NCBI RefSeq assembly: GCF_025602895.1
Contig: NW_026516203.1
Span: forward strand, 434,001-498,000
Reading direction: 5' to 3'
Origin: Polychytrium aggregatum
Taxonomy: Eukaryota; Chytridiomycota; Chytridiomycetes; Polychytriales
DNA: 64,000 nt
Below the pieces are notes generated by a model. The model saw only the letters and a program-made list of their open reading frames with translations, made no database searches and had not been told where the DNA came from. Both the position numbers and the translations under genes were made by a program. Positions 51,685-63,334 of this stretch are shown in pieces. Numbering within the stretch: the first letter of the stretch is position 1; the number at the start of each line of letters is the position of its first letter.

Positions 51685-54600
51685 ATGGACGATGACTTCA
51701 GCTTCTTAGAGCACTCTGGCACCCAGCAGTACCACGACGACGATCTCGTCAACTTTGCCTCCATCACCAACGACGCCGAGCCCGACTTTCTCACTAACGA
51801 CACCGATCTCGGCTTCGAGTCGCTGTCGCTTTCCTCTGCCAGTGCCTCGGCCCGTGTCGGCCAATCGAAAAAGCGCTCCTCCAAAAAGCCGGCTGCCAAT
51901 CCTGCCTCCCTTGACGATGTCGATTACGTCTCCTTCGAGGAAGACCGCGGCGGTGATGACTCATTGTTGAACTTTGAGGAGCCCGACCTAGATCTCAACG
52001 ACGACGGCCCCCTGGGCTTCTCCAACTCGGAAATCTCGACCGAGCTGCCTGCGCACTCGTGCAAGTACGTGATGCCCGATACCGCCCTCGCTTCTGGTAG
52101 TCGCTGTGTCGAGTGGTGGGCTCATGCCGTTGGGGCCGTTTGGGCCGTTGGGGCCACTGAGGCCGTGATGCGCCGGCAACCACCCAGCGTAATTCTTTCC
52201 CTGCACCTTCGGCTCACGGATACTATGATGCCATGAATTCAGGTACTGCGGCATCCATAATCCCGCCTCGGTCGTCAAGTGCACCTCCTGCAGCAAATGG
52301 TTCTGCAATTCTCGGGTCGGCAACACCTCGGGTTCGCACATCATCCATCACCTCGTCAAGTCCAAGCATAAGGAGGTGTGCCTGCACCCGGACTCACCCC
52401 TCGGCGAGACGGTGCTTGAATGCTATCAGTGCGGCTGCCGCAACGTGTTTGTGCTGGGCTTCATTCCCGCAAAGTCCGATACCGTCGTCGTTTTGCTTTG
52501 CCGGTAGGTGCTCAAGCAGACAGAGCACGATGTGGCTGTCGCCGTCCCTGTCGTGCCCTCTGTACTGGTTCCTCTGTCTCACCTTTCCCTCTCGATCTAT
52601 TTCAGTCAACCCTGTGCAAGTGGTGCGAGCAGCAAGGATATGAACTGGGACCTGTCGCAGTGGCTTCCGTTGATCGAGGATCGCTCCTTTCTCTCGTGGC
52701 TTGTCAAGGTGCCTTCGGAGCAAGAGCAGCTCCGTGCCCGCCACATCACCACGAACATCGCCAATCGTCTTGAAGAGATGTGGAAAGAGAATCCGACTGC
52801 CACCTTGGAGGATCTCGACAAACCTGGTGCTGACGACGAACCCCATCCCGTCCTACTGAGGTGCGTGCAACAGGCTTTCCCGATGGATGGCGCTCTTCCA
52901 CCAGCTGCAAAGCGCCTGGCATATTCTTTGCCCCTTCTCGACGACAACAGCATCTGCTCCCGTTGTCTCTGCGCTTCAAGCCAGATCAACTCCAACGATA
53001 GCGATCCGCATGGGTGCTCCCCAGACATGCTTCACAGACGTGGCTTCCTAAATCAGGGTTCCTCCCACGAACCAATGTAGATACGAAGACGCCTATCAGT
53101 ACCAGAACATCTTTGCTCCGCTCGTCAAGCTCGAGGCTGAGTACGACAAGAAGCTCAAGGAGTCTCAGACGCAGGAGGATGTCGTCGTCCGCTGGGATGT
53201 TGGTCTGAACCAAAAGCGAGTGGCGTACTTCCTTCTGCCCAAACTCGAGCAGGGCGACATCCGTCTCGCTCCCGGTGACGAGCTCTTGCTCAAGTACAAG
53301 GGCGAGCTGCACGCACCATGGGAAGGTCGCGGCCACGTTATCAAGGTTCCCAACAGTAAGTGTCGTGACTAGAAAACCAAGGTGCTCGCTGCGCTAATTG
53401 GTTTGGCGGCTCGCGAGGCCCAGGGGCACAACAGACTCGCTAGTCATCCTGGTATCGATGCCCCCTGTCGTTGTACGGGTTTGCGCGATACTATAATGCC
53501 GACTGCCAAGCACATTGACTGAGTCCGCTGTTTTGTTTGTGGGTCGTCTATCTGAAGATGTCTCCGAAGAAGTTGCCCTTGAACTTCGCCACCCCGATGC
53601 TCCTGTCGACTGCACCCACAACTTCTCTGTCGACTTTGTGTGGAAGTCGACTTCGTTCGACAGGTACTGCAGAGCGGTGTAGATGACAGATTCTAGACAA
53701 TGGCGCCCAAGCTCCTCATTCGGCTGTGCTGGGGTTGTCTGCAACTCGACTGGATGCGCCCTGTCCGCCCCTTAACAGCCGGCCTTTAACTTGCCTCTCT
53801 TTCCCATCTCGAACACAGAATGCAGACTGCGCTGAAGACCTTTGCTGTCGACGAGAACTCTGTCAGCGGCTATATCTACCATCGCCTGCTGGGCCACGAA
53901 GTCGAACCCCAAGTTCTGCGCGTGACTCTCCCGAAGCGCTTTTCGGCGCCCAACCTCCCCGAATTGAACCACTCGCAGGTCTTTGCGGTCAAGAGTGTTC
54001 TGCAGCGACCCATCAGCCTGATCCAAGGTTTGTTTGCGGTGGAGCATTGTCCCTTCGTGATGGAGCACCATTCGTAAGAGGCAGCCCCCTCCCTCTTCTT
54101 GCAGATCTCGTCTGATACCGTTGTGTTGCTACCTTGCCCTATACGTAGGTCCGCCCGGAACTGGAAAGACAGTCACTTCGGCGTCGATCGTTTACCACCT
54201 CTCCCAGATCAGCCAGGGCCAGGTTCTTGTGTGTGCCCCTAGTAACGTTGCCGTTGATCAGCTGACGGAGAAGATCCACCAGACGGGTCTCAAGGTTGTC
54301 CGTGTCGCCGCAAAGAGCCGCGAGACCCTCGAGTCACCCATCTCGTTCCTGACCCTCCACGAACAAGTCAAGAACAACGACACCAATCCCGAACTGCAAA
54401 AGCTCATTCGACTCAAGGGCGAGCTTGGTGAACTCAGCTCGGCTGACGAGCGCAAGTACAAAACACTCTATCGACAGGCCGAGCGCGAGATTCTCCAGCA
54501 CGCAGATGTCGTTTGCTGCACCTGTGTTGGTGCTGGCGATCCACGCTTGACCCGCTTGACCTTCCGCACTGTCCTCATCGACGAAGCCACGCAGGCGTGC

Positions 54601-56363
54601 GAGCCCGAGGGAATCATTCCGTTGATCCTGGGATGCAAGCAGGTCGTCTTTGTTGGCGACCACCAGCAGCTCGGCCCGGTCATCATGAACAAGAAGGCAG
54701 CGCGCGCTGGCCTGTCTCAGTCCCTGTTCGAGCGACTGATCATCCTCGGCATCCGCCCGATTCGACTCCAGGTCCAGTATCGCATGCATCCGTGTCTCTC
54801 CGAGTTCCCCTCCAACATGTTCTACGAAGGCAGTCTGCAAAACGGCGTGACGATGCAGGAGCGCCTCCGCAAGAACGTCGACTTTCCTTGGCCTGTTCCC
54901 GAGACCCCGATGTTTGTTTGGGGCTCGTTTGGCCAGGAAGAGATTTCGTCCTCGGGCACATCATATCTCAACCGCACCGAGGCCGCCAACTGCGAAAAGG
55001 TTGTTACCCGCTTCCTGAAGGCGGGAGTGCCGCCTTCGCAGATCGGCATCATCACTCCATACGAAGGCCAGCGCGCGTTCATTGTCCAGTACATGCAGTT
55101 CAATGGCGCTCTCAAGAAAGAGTTGTATAAGGAAATCGAAGTGGCCTCGGTCGACGCCTTCCAGGGTCGCGAGAAAGACTATATTGTGCTTTGCTGCGTC
55201 CGCTCGAACGAGCACCAAGGCATCGGTTTTCTCAGCGACCCCCGTCGTCTCAATGTGGCGCTGACCCGCGCAAAGTACGGCATCGTCTTGCTCTGCAATC
55301 CCAAGGTCTTGGCCAAGCATCCGCTGTGGTATGAGCTCTTGATGACCTACAAGGCACGAAACTGCCTAGTCGAGGGTCCGCTGAACAATCTCAAGGTGTC
55401 TGCAATCCAGTTCACGAAGCCGCGCAAAAAGGACGGCGACGTCGCTAACATGGCCAGAGGCAAGCGCTTTGGTATCGATGCTGCTCAGCACTACGCCAAG
55501 GCTCCGAGTGCGAACGACTGTGAGTACTCGCTCTACTTTCTCCCTGGGCGGGTGCAATCTTGGGCCTCCATTGCGATGGAGGGTCTGTCCGCGATTGGTC
55601 TCGTACGAGTGTGATTCAGCTAGAGCGGATGCCCCGCACATGTGGTGCTGAGTCGTTGGTATGCTGGACTTTGTCAGAGTGCTGCAGGCTATTGTAATGT
55701 CCTTGGTTTCATTCGATCTATTCTGCTAACTAAGATGCCTTCCTCCCCCCCTCTGTGTCATCGCTGGGATCGACTTTCGACACCACCTTGCATTGTCATT
55801 GCCCGATCGTCAATGTTTGGTTGCTGTGTTGACAAGCAGTCCCTCGTGGCACCGGCAGCGGTGCACTTGCTGGCTTCCAGGATCCGCTGCTTGATCCCTC
55901 TCGACTCTATTCTCAGTCGCAGTACTCGATCCCATCAGCCTCGCCCATGACGCCATTCACGCAAGACATGCCCATCCCTGCCGCTGCGTCGCAGCCTGGA
56001 TTTTTCCCCGCTTCTGCGACGAGCTATCCCTCCCAGGATAATGGCCTGCAGCGCTTTCCTGCCTTTCGCCGAGGCAAGCTCCGCGGGCCCCTTCCGTCTC
56101 AGTCCCAAACTCAGACCCAAAGCCAGAGACAGCGCACACAGCAGAGCATGTTCACTCAGCCCGACGTTCATACTCAGTCTACCTTCCTGTCGGCCACTCA
56201 GACGACCCTCAGCCAAAGCGATCGACTGGGTCTCGGAAGCTCGATGCTGAGCCAGGACTTTATGGACGACTATGCCTACAAGAGCCAGGCCGATGTCTGG
56301 TTGAGCCAAGGTCCTCGCAGCCAACTCGATGGCATGAGCCAAGGTGGATTCACTCAGTTCTAG
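51685..56363 (+). CDS. UPF1: UPF1/RENT1 RNA helicase (nonsense-mediated decay)
   Basis: UPF1 is the ATP-dependent SF1 RNA helicase at the core of nonsense-mediated mRNA decay. The N-terminus is acidic and disordered ([16 protein letters not shown]). The Cys/His zinc domain that binds UPF2 follows ([46 protein letters not shown]). The 1B/stalk region has [20 protein letters not shown] and [16 protein letters not shown]. The helicase core lies mostly in one long exon (from about 54150): GPPGTGKT (motif I), [13 protein letters not shown] (Ia), [10 protein letters not shown] (II), [10 protein letters not shown] (III), [13 protein letters not shown] (IV), [11 protein letters not shown] (V) and [11 protein letters not shown] (VI). 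The last exon is SQ/TQ-rich ([26 protein letters not shown]), like the animal UPF1 tail phosphorylated by SMG1. The stop is at 56361-56363. Confidence 0.96.
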
Positions 56364-57479
56364 CTGCCTGGACCCAAGCCTGCCTCCCTGGCCGCAACAC
56401 AGTACAGCGCGACCTGCTGCTGGCTCCTCCCGTCCACGGACATTGTCTCCCCAAAGCCTGGACGATCACTCCACAGCTCTGTGGATTTACCTGCGGACAG
56501 CTGCCTTTGCACGCTCTCATGCTCTTAGATCAAGAGGGCTATCCGGGTGCCATCTCTCGGCGCTCGCCGGCAAAGTAGTGCCTGGCCGAATGGAGCCAAC
56601 AGATGGGTTCTCGTCGGTGCAGACGTTGCCGAGAGCGTTCGCATGAGCGATTCGGTTAGTCCGAGGCTCTGAGCCTGGCCGATATTGGCATGAGTCTGGA
56701 CTGCGACCTTCGAGCCCCCAATAAATCCGAATACCGCTGCAATCAGTCGCGATTTGCGCCGGAGAACACACTGCACACACAGTGACCCCCCTCCTAAAGA
56801 GGGCCGAGAGCAGCCTCGTTGGCTACGGTGCGGAGGATCAGACCTGCTTGTCGGAAACCAGCCCGATTCACATTCGTATCCGCCCCAAGTGTACCTGATA
56901 CCCGCAGGTACTTGCGCCGTTGCATCCTCCCGCGTGCTGACAAGGACCCGGATTTTCAAGTGGCCTGGTGTTTCTGATGCTCTGGCTGCCAGTCGACACC
57001 ATGCAGTCTGCCCACAGAGCAAGCGATCACCCATGCAAGTATGCTGCTGTGGGATGGGATGGGATCGCATTGGTCGACAGCAACCTGGCGGTCGGTTGCA
57101 AATCCAAGGCACTTGGCTGCCAGATCCCTCTGCTTTCGCAAGCATTCCGCATCGTGGCCACTTGAGCCATCGCAGCCCCCGCTCGATGCAGCGCCGCCCC
57201 ATGCCCGCCTCTATCCGCACTGCCTTGGCCGGCTCCTTTCCGTCGCCCAGACACTTTGCCACCATCGGGGAGGTGTGTTGTGGTGCTGCTTCGGGACTGC
57301 CTCGCCAACAGGACGCCGAGGTGCTAAGCCACACGCCTGGAGGAGACGGCCACCAACCAACCACCGACGGGCTCTGTGGTTCCCGCTTGGCCTCTCGCCC
57401 CCGTGTCCTTTTTCTCACTTGCCTCTGGCCCAGACGCTTTTTCCCATCCCTCCGGGCGAACACCCAAGTACCTTGCGCA
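56364..57479. other. Intergenic: UPF1 3' region and promoter of the HDAC-CSL gene
   Basis: About 1.1 kb. Long open frames cross it on both strands (a 494-codon one on the minus strand), but they have no recognisable protein content and continue antisense into the HDAC exon, so I treat them as GC-rich chance frames. Promoter of the downstream gene expected here. Confidence 0.45.
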
Positions 57480-60400
57480 ATGACTGCCGTCGAGCCTGCC
57501 CAGGGCACCCATTCCGTCAACGGGTCTCTTCCGGAAGGAGATGTCTTGATGGCCGAGGCCTCGCTTGCCATCGACGACTTTCTTCGGCTACCGGAGGAAC
57601 CCAGTGCCGCTGCAGAGCCGCCGCTCGCCAAGATCGAGTCGCCCCGGGAGCAGCCCATCCAGGATATTATTATGGACGAGCAGCAGCCAGCCGCCGAGGA
57701 CGCAAAGGGCACTGCCCTGGCAAAGCGAGTCGGATACATACTCTCGAGCGACATCCTGCGTGCCTCCGACTCGCTGCCGTCCAACGAAAACAGAGTAGAT
57801 ATCCCAATGCCCCGCCTCCCTCCCCCCTTGGCTCGGCTCCGGGACTGAATGCCGGCTGCCTCGTACTGATCCAATGTGCCTGTTTTGTGCACCACATGCA
57901 GTCCTCGATGCTCCACTCCCTCATTATTGCGTACAAGCTCCATGAGCACATGAGGTATGGTCTCGGCTGGCGGCAAGAGACGCAGGCCGGCCCGTGCAAA
58001 GCCTCGCACCTGTTCCCACGAGCTTTGGTCGTCTCATCCTCTGCACGTTACTTGCTGCCTGCAAAGCATTATACCGCCGGAAATAGCATCGATAGAGGAT
58101 CTGAAGGAGTTTCACTCCTCGGATTACGTTGGTAAGAGACCCGCAGCACTGCTGATCGACCCGCGAATCTGCTGGTGGGGAGACAGGATCTTCGGGTCTG
58201 CATGCGATCAGTCTGGTCTCTGACAAACATCTGTCCCCCCCCCATTGATGCCCTCTCCCCAATCTTGGCGGGACCCATCCAGACTATCTTATGGAGGTCG
58301 AGAAGCTGGAGGACCGCAATCCGGACGACCTGGACCGCTACGGCCTCGTCAAGTACGGCCCTGCTGCGTGCTGCCCTGTCCTCGCTGGCCGTGCCCGCTG
58401 TGCCATAAATAACCTGTGTTTATTGCTCCCGAGTACCTGCATCTGTGTGCGTCCGCTGCCCTGTCTGATCGAGTGCTTCTCACCCATGTCTTGCCGATCG
58501 CCAGTGACTGCCCCATCTTTCCTAATCTTGCCAACTACGTGAGACTCGTGGCTGGCGGCACCATATCCGCTGCCAAGCTGCTCACCGAGGGCGGATACGA
58601 CGTCGCCATCCACTGGGACGGCGGTCGCCACCATGGCAAAAGGTAAGCAGGGGGTCTGATCCCTGCCTCTTGTGCACTCTATCTCGGATCCCGCTGCTGG
58701 GTGTCCCACACTCGGTTCTCGGGATGGCTCGGGCTTGATCGGCGTTTGCCCTGGCCACGGCACTGACTCTGGTCGTCTGTTCCTGGCTCGCCCCTGCCGC
58801 CGTCTGATACAGAGACTCGGCCTGCGGATTCTGCTATATCAACGACATTGTCCTGGGCATCCTCGAGCTCCACAAGAAGTACGAGCGCATCCTGTACCTC
58901 GACCTGGACATCCACCACGGCGACGGTAAGCCTCCAGCGTTTCTCACACCGCTGGCGACGACGCTCTCGCGGCCATCCTGCTCCCGAACAAGCTGCGTGG
59001 GAGGGCCCGCTGACTAAGCACCACGCGGTTCCCTGTTTTGGCCGACAGGCGTCGAGCAGGCTTTCCAGACAACGTCCAAGGTCCTCACGGTTTCGTTCCA
59101 TAAATACGAGCCCGGCTTTTTCCCTGGTAGGCAGGCCGGATGATGGAGATGGTGGGCGTCGATGCAGGGTCGCAGGGTTGCAGGGAGCGGTGCGTGGGTG
59201 ACGGCTGATCGTGCCTGTCGTCAAGCATATCGTCCCGCACCACAGCGGGCTCGGGCTTTGTTGTAACTCGTGGAATGCTCTCTCGTTCGTGCGCTCCCAG
59301 GAACGGGCTCGATTGACGACGTTGGTTACGGCAAGGGCCTCAACCACTCGCTGAACATCCCGCTCCGTCCGGGCTTCAGCGGCGTTGGTCTCCGCTACCT
59401 GTTCAGCAGGGTCATCGATAGTGCCATGGAGAACTACAATCCCGACGCCATCGTCATCCAGTGTGGTGCCGACGGCCTCGCCAACGACCCGCTTGTTGGC
59501 CGCGGAGGCTGGAACCTGGACGAGCGAAGTATCGGCGAGTGTGTTGCCAAGACCCTGTCCTTCAACAAGCCCACGCTGGTCCTTGGTGGCGGGGGCTATG
59601 GCAATCCGAATGCAGCTCGGTGCTGGGCCTGGTGCACAGCCGTGATTGTCCAGCAGGAGGAGCTCATCAGCGAGGACATCCCGGATCACCCTTTCCTCAA
59701 CAAGTACGGCCCAGATTTCCGGCTGCCGGTTGATCTTACCTTTTACAAGGATCGCAACGACACTCGCTACGTCGACGACGTCATCAAGAAGGTCACGGGT
59801 ATCCTCAAAAAGACCCGTCCAGGTACCTTCAACCATGTCGAAGACCTCGAGGAGTCCATACTCAACCTTGAAACGCCTGAGCCGGTGGAGCTCGAGCCCA
59901 CCAGCCTCAACCTTTTCCCGGCACAGAGGCAGGTCCAGAAACGGAAGCCTCGGGGGCCTCCCACCGAGCTTGAGCCACACGAAAAGCGCCGCAGTTCGCG
60001 CATGCGCACTTCCTCGCTGTCAACGACACCCGTGCCGTCGGTAAACGACGACCAGCCCCGCCGCAGCCGGCGCTCTGTGCCGTCTATTCCCTCCCCGACA
60101 AGCCCAATCGCCCTGGACAGTCCCCGCCGATCGAGATCACCGAGTCCATATGTCCGCCGAATCATCGACTCGTCAACCACCCATGCCTTGCTCAGCCAGC
60201 CTGGAATGTTCCACACGCCGCAGCGGGAGGGGCGTTCCCGATCCCGCGAGGACCGTGAGAAGTCCCAGGATCGAAACAGCCAAGCGCGCCGGTCTCAGAA
60301 CAGTAGTGCCCATCCTCGCACCTCCTCTGGATTCAGCTCTCTTGATGGATCGATTGACCAGAGCGGCCATTCGCTTGCGCTTTCGCATAACGGGCATCTG

Positions 60401-63334
60401 GATGTCTCGTCTCTCCCGCCCACCCCTGACGACCGCCCGGACCACATGCTGCCTCCGCTCGATCCCATGAGCTTCATCCGCTACGAGGACAGTTCGGCGC
60501 CTGCGATTCCGTCATACTACCCAATGCTTGCTCATCACGGAGCACACGCAAGCTATCCCGCGACAGCGTACACCGGGCTCCCAAGCACTGCACTCGCTGA
60601 TCCAGGACTCCTTCAGCAGCTCAAGTGCGTACCTTGGCCTGACAGCTTGGTCGCATCCGCGTACTCGCTCGCTTCTTCTCATGTGCCGTGCATCTAACTC
60701 TGCGTCTGGACTTGAATAGGCATCACGTGTCATCGTATCTTGCAGGAGATTCTGGAAACACCTACTCCCTCATCATCATGAATCCCAAGGTCGCTCAAAA
60801 GTCATACGGCACTGAGAAACGGTATGGCAGTTGTGGGTCCTTGCACGTGCGCGAAGGCTGTCGGTGCTCCTTTCGTCGCTGGACTATGGACTGTGCTGGT
60901 ACGGCTTGCAGCGTTGCTCCTTTCTCGGATCGGCCGAGTCAGTCGAACTTACTGCTTTGCCCAAAACGTGCATGCCATCCTTCAGCTTCTTTTGCCCTCC
61001 TCCGCTCTGTGTCATGAGTGGCGGCGGGTGGTCCACCGCACACACTGCTGTCAACGATAGCCTGGCGACAGACTTGAAGATGTATGTTTCTCTATCCGAG
61101 CCTATCGATGAGGATGCCGAGTCCGCCACGGGCCTAGGCGTTAGAAATCGCAACAAATCCCGGGTCCGTTATGCGTCCCCGCCTTTGCAAGCACCTGGCT
61201 GCGGCGATATGGAGGCTTCAGAGATCGATATCCTTCGGACGCCCGAGTCGGCGGTGGGCATCCAACCCAACTCGGATCTCCATCGACTGGCCGTGTTCCG
61301 CAACCTCTTTGTCAACGACGCCGAGAAGCGCAAGGACTTTGAGCTCTTTATTCGGGTAAGTTCGGCCCAAGACTCCAAATCCTCGCGGTGACTGTCCTAC
61401 AGCGCCGCTCTGAGTGGACACGCACCGCCATCGCTGTATGTCAACACACGGCACTAACGCCACCAACCTCAGATTCAAGGTGCGGCGTACTGTGCTCCAT
61501 TTGGGAGTTTCAAGTCCAAGCCCATCAAGGTCATTTCGAAGCCATCCAAGAAGCGGCTGCCTGTCTCGAAAAACGGATCGTGTAGGTGTTACTGCTCACC
61601 GTGTCCGCTTGGCTACCTTTCCGGACTGTATCTGGAGCTCCGTGAGCTCTGGGTCAGTGTGATGCCATGGCGGTGACGATATCCCCTGACCTCCGCTCCT
61701 GCTTCTTCGTTTGTCCTTGACACCCCAACCCTCGGCCCGTTTGATCCCGGTTCAGTGTACATCCACTCGGGCACTTCCGTGGGCATGTTCAACCGCGTTC
61801 GTTCTCAGACCATCAGCACCCGGTTTATCTCTGTGAGTGCCGATGGTCAGTCGCTGCTCCCCAGCTATGGTACCTGGGACAGCTTCATCATCTGGTCCTT
61901 GGACGACCCTGCCTTTGACAAAACCGACCTGCTCAAGAACCACGAATATCTCCCCGACGACGAGATCATTTGTCATCGCCCTTCAACAAGCCGATTTGCT
62001 GGCCAGCTCAATGCCTACATGACTCCGCCTGTGTCCCCGCATCTTAAGCGCCGCACGCTCCCTGGAGCGACCGTCCTCGCAACTCCCCAGTCCGAGTCCG
62101 TCTCCGTGCCCCCCTCACCCGCGGTGGAGCACCGAGCCCTTGAGTTTGTCTCGGCTCTGGATGAAACAGGCTCAAACAGCGACGACGTTGAGAACGCTGA
62201 GGACGAAGGTCGCGTGCTTTTGTACGGCGAGCGCGTTGTCCTGCAGCACGTTGGGAGCGGGCTGCTGACGCGGCCGTTCATCATCTGCCACATCGATGGT
62301 CGCGGCCAAATCACAAGTGATTTTGGTGCCGGAGCCGGTATGTATTTCCTTATCGCCATCATGACAGGTAGTCAAATCGGAGCCGCATCCGACAACTCAC
62401 CGCTGCTCTTTGTTGTTGTTGCCCTACCAGGCCAAGGTCGGGGTATACCTGTCTGCCAGCTGCACAAGATCGCCTTCCAGCTCGCGGATAACCCCAATCG
62501 TTTCCTGTGCCTCACTGACGGGCGGCACCGCGATCGTCTGGCTATGAACCTTGTGAATGTCGGCGACAACACTGGGGCAAGCTCATCCAGGCAGTCGTCT
62601 CCCGCTCGCAAGAAGCCACGCCGCTCGCGGAGCATGGTTCGAGGACGAGAGGCCGAGGGCGATGATGAAGGCCTGGGCGACATGGACACATCCGTAGAAG
62701 TGTCTCCGGGCGACCTGCCTTCCGACGAAGCCTTTAGAGGCGCCGATATGAGCGAATATGGCGTTTGGAGCATCATTGGCATCAGTAAGTAGCATCTCCA
62801 ATCCCTCATCGTTGATGCGAGGCGCTTGACTGCACATAACGGTCTCCCACGATGGCTCGCCCTTGCTCACTACCCTTTCTCTGTCGCTCTCGGTGCCCTG
62901 CATCTGCCTTTGTAGACCATATGGAGTACTCGTTTTACATTCCACCCGGCAACCTCGCAAGCCATCCGGAGCAGCCCCCTCATTTGTTTGACTCCAATGC
63001 GTCCATAGCAGGATCCAGCGCCCATCCCATCCCGATTGTCCACTCGACTCAGGTCTCGACCGAGAATCCGTCTCGGCTCACGCTCTTTGGTGAGAACTTC
63101 ATCCCAGACCTGGTGGTGCACTTTGGCGCCACCCCCGTTCTCTCGGCTGTGATCAACAATCCCAGCACAATCACCATCGATGTCCCTCCTGAGTTCCTCC
63201 TCGGAGACGGCAGCGGATCGATGGGTGGTGCATTCAAGCCGCAGCCAAGCCCAGACCGCCTGCCGATCCTGCTCGCTCGCCTCGACGGCGTTGTGTACAA
63301 CACTGGCCATTTCTGGTCAATCAAGATCGACTGA
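57480..63334 (+). CDS. Class I histone deacetylase (HDAC8/Hos1-like) fused to a CSL (CBF1/RBP-J/Su(H)) transcription factor
   Basis: Start ATG 57480 ([15 protein letters not shown]). The HDAC domain (residues about 78-464) spans exons 1-8: [37 protein letters not shown] (catalytic His pair), [10 protein letters not shown] (zinc Asp/His), [11 protein letters not shown] (zinc Asp), [15 protein letters not shown] (catalytic Tyr). Exon 8 (59301-60624) runs on without a stop through a Ser/Arg/Pro-rich linker of about 250 residues to [10 protein letters not shown]. It then splices in phase (donor GTGCGT at 60625, acceptor GAATAG, exon 9 at 60720) into [95 protein letters not shown] and the TIG-type C-terminal domain ([17 protein letters not shown]) ending WSIKID (stop 63332-63334). 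Predicted protein about 1370 residues. A separate CSL promoter inside exon 8 cannot be excluded. Each domain is certain; the single transcript is inferred. Confidence 0.85.

Noticed and set aside
56525-58009. 494-codon open frame on the minus strand across the UPF1/HDAC intergenic region
   Set aside because: No recognisable domain, composition follows the GC-rich opposite strand, and it runs antisense through HDAC coding exon 1 and intron 1.
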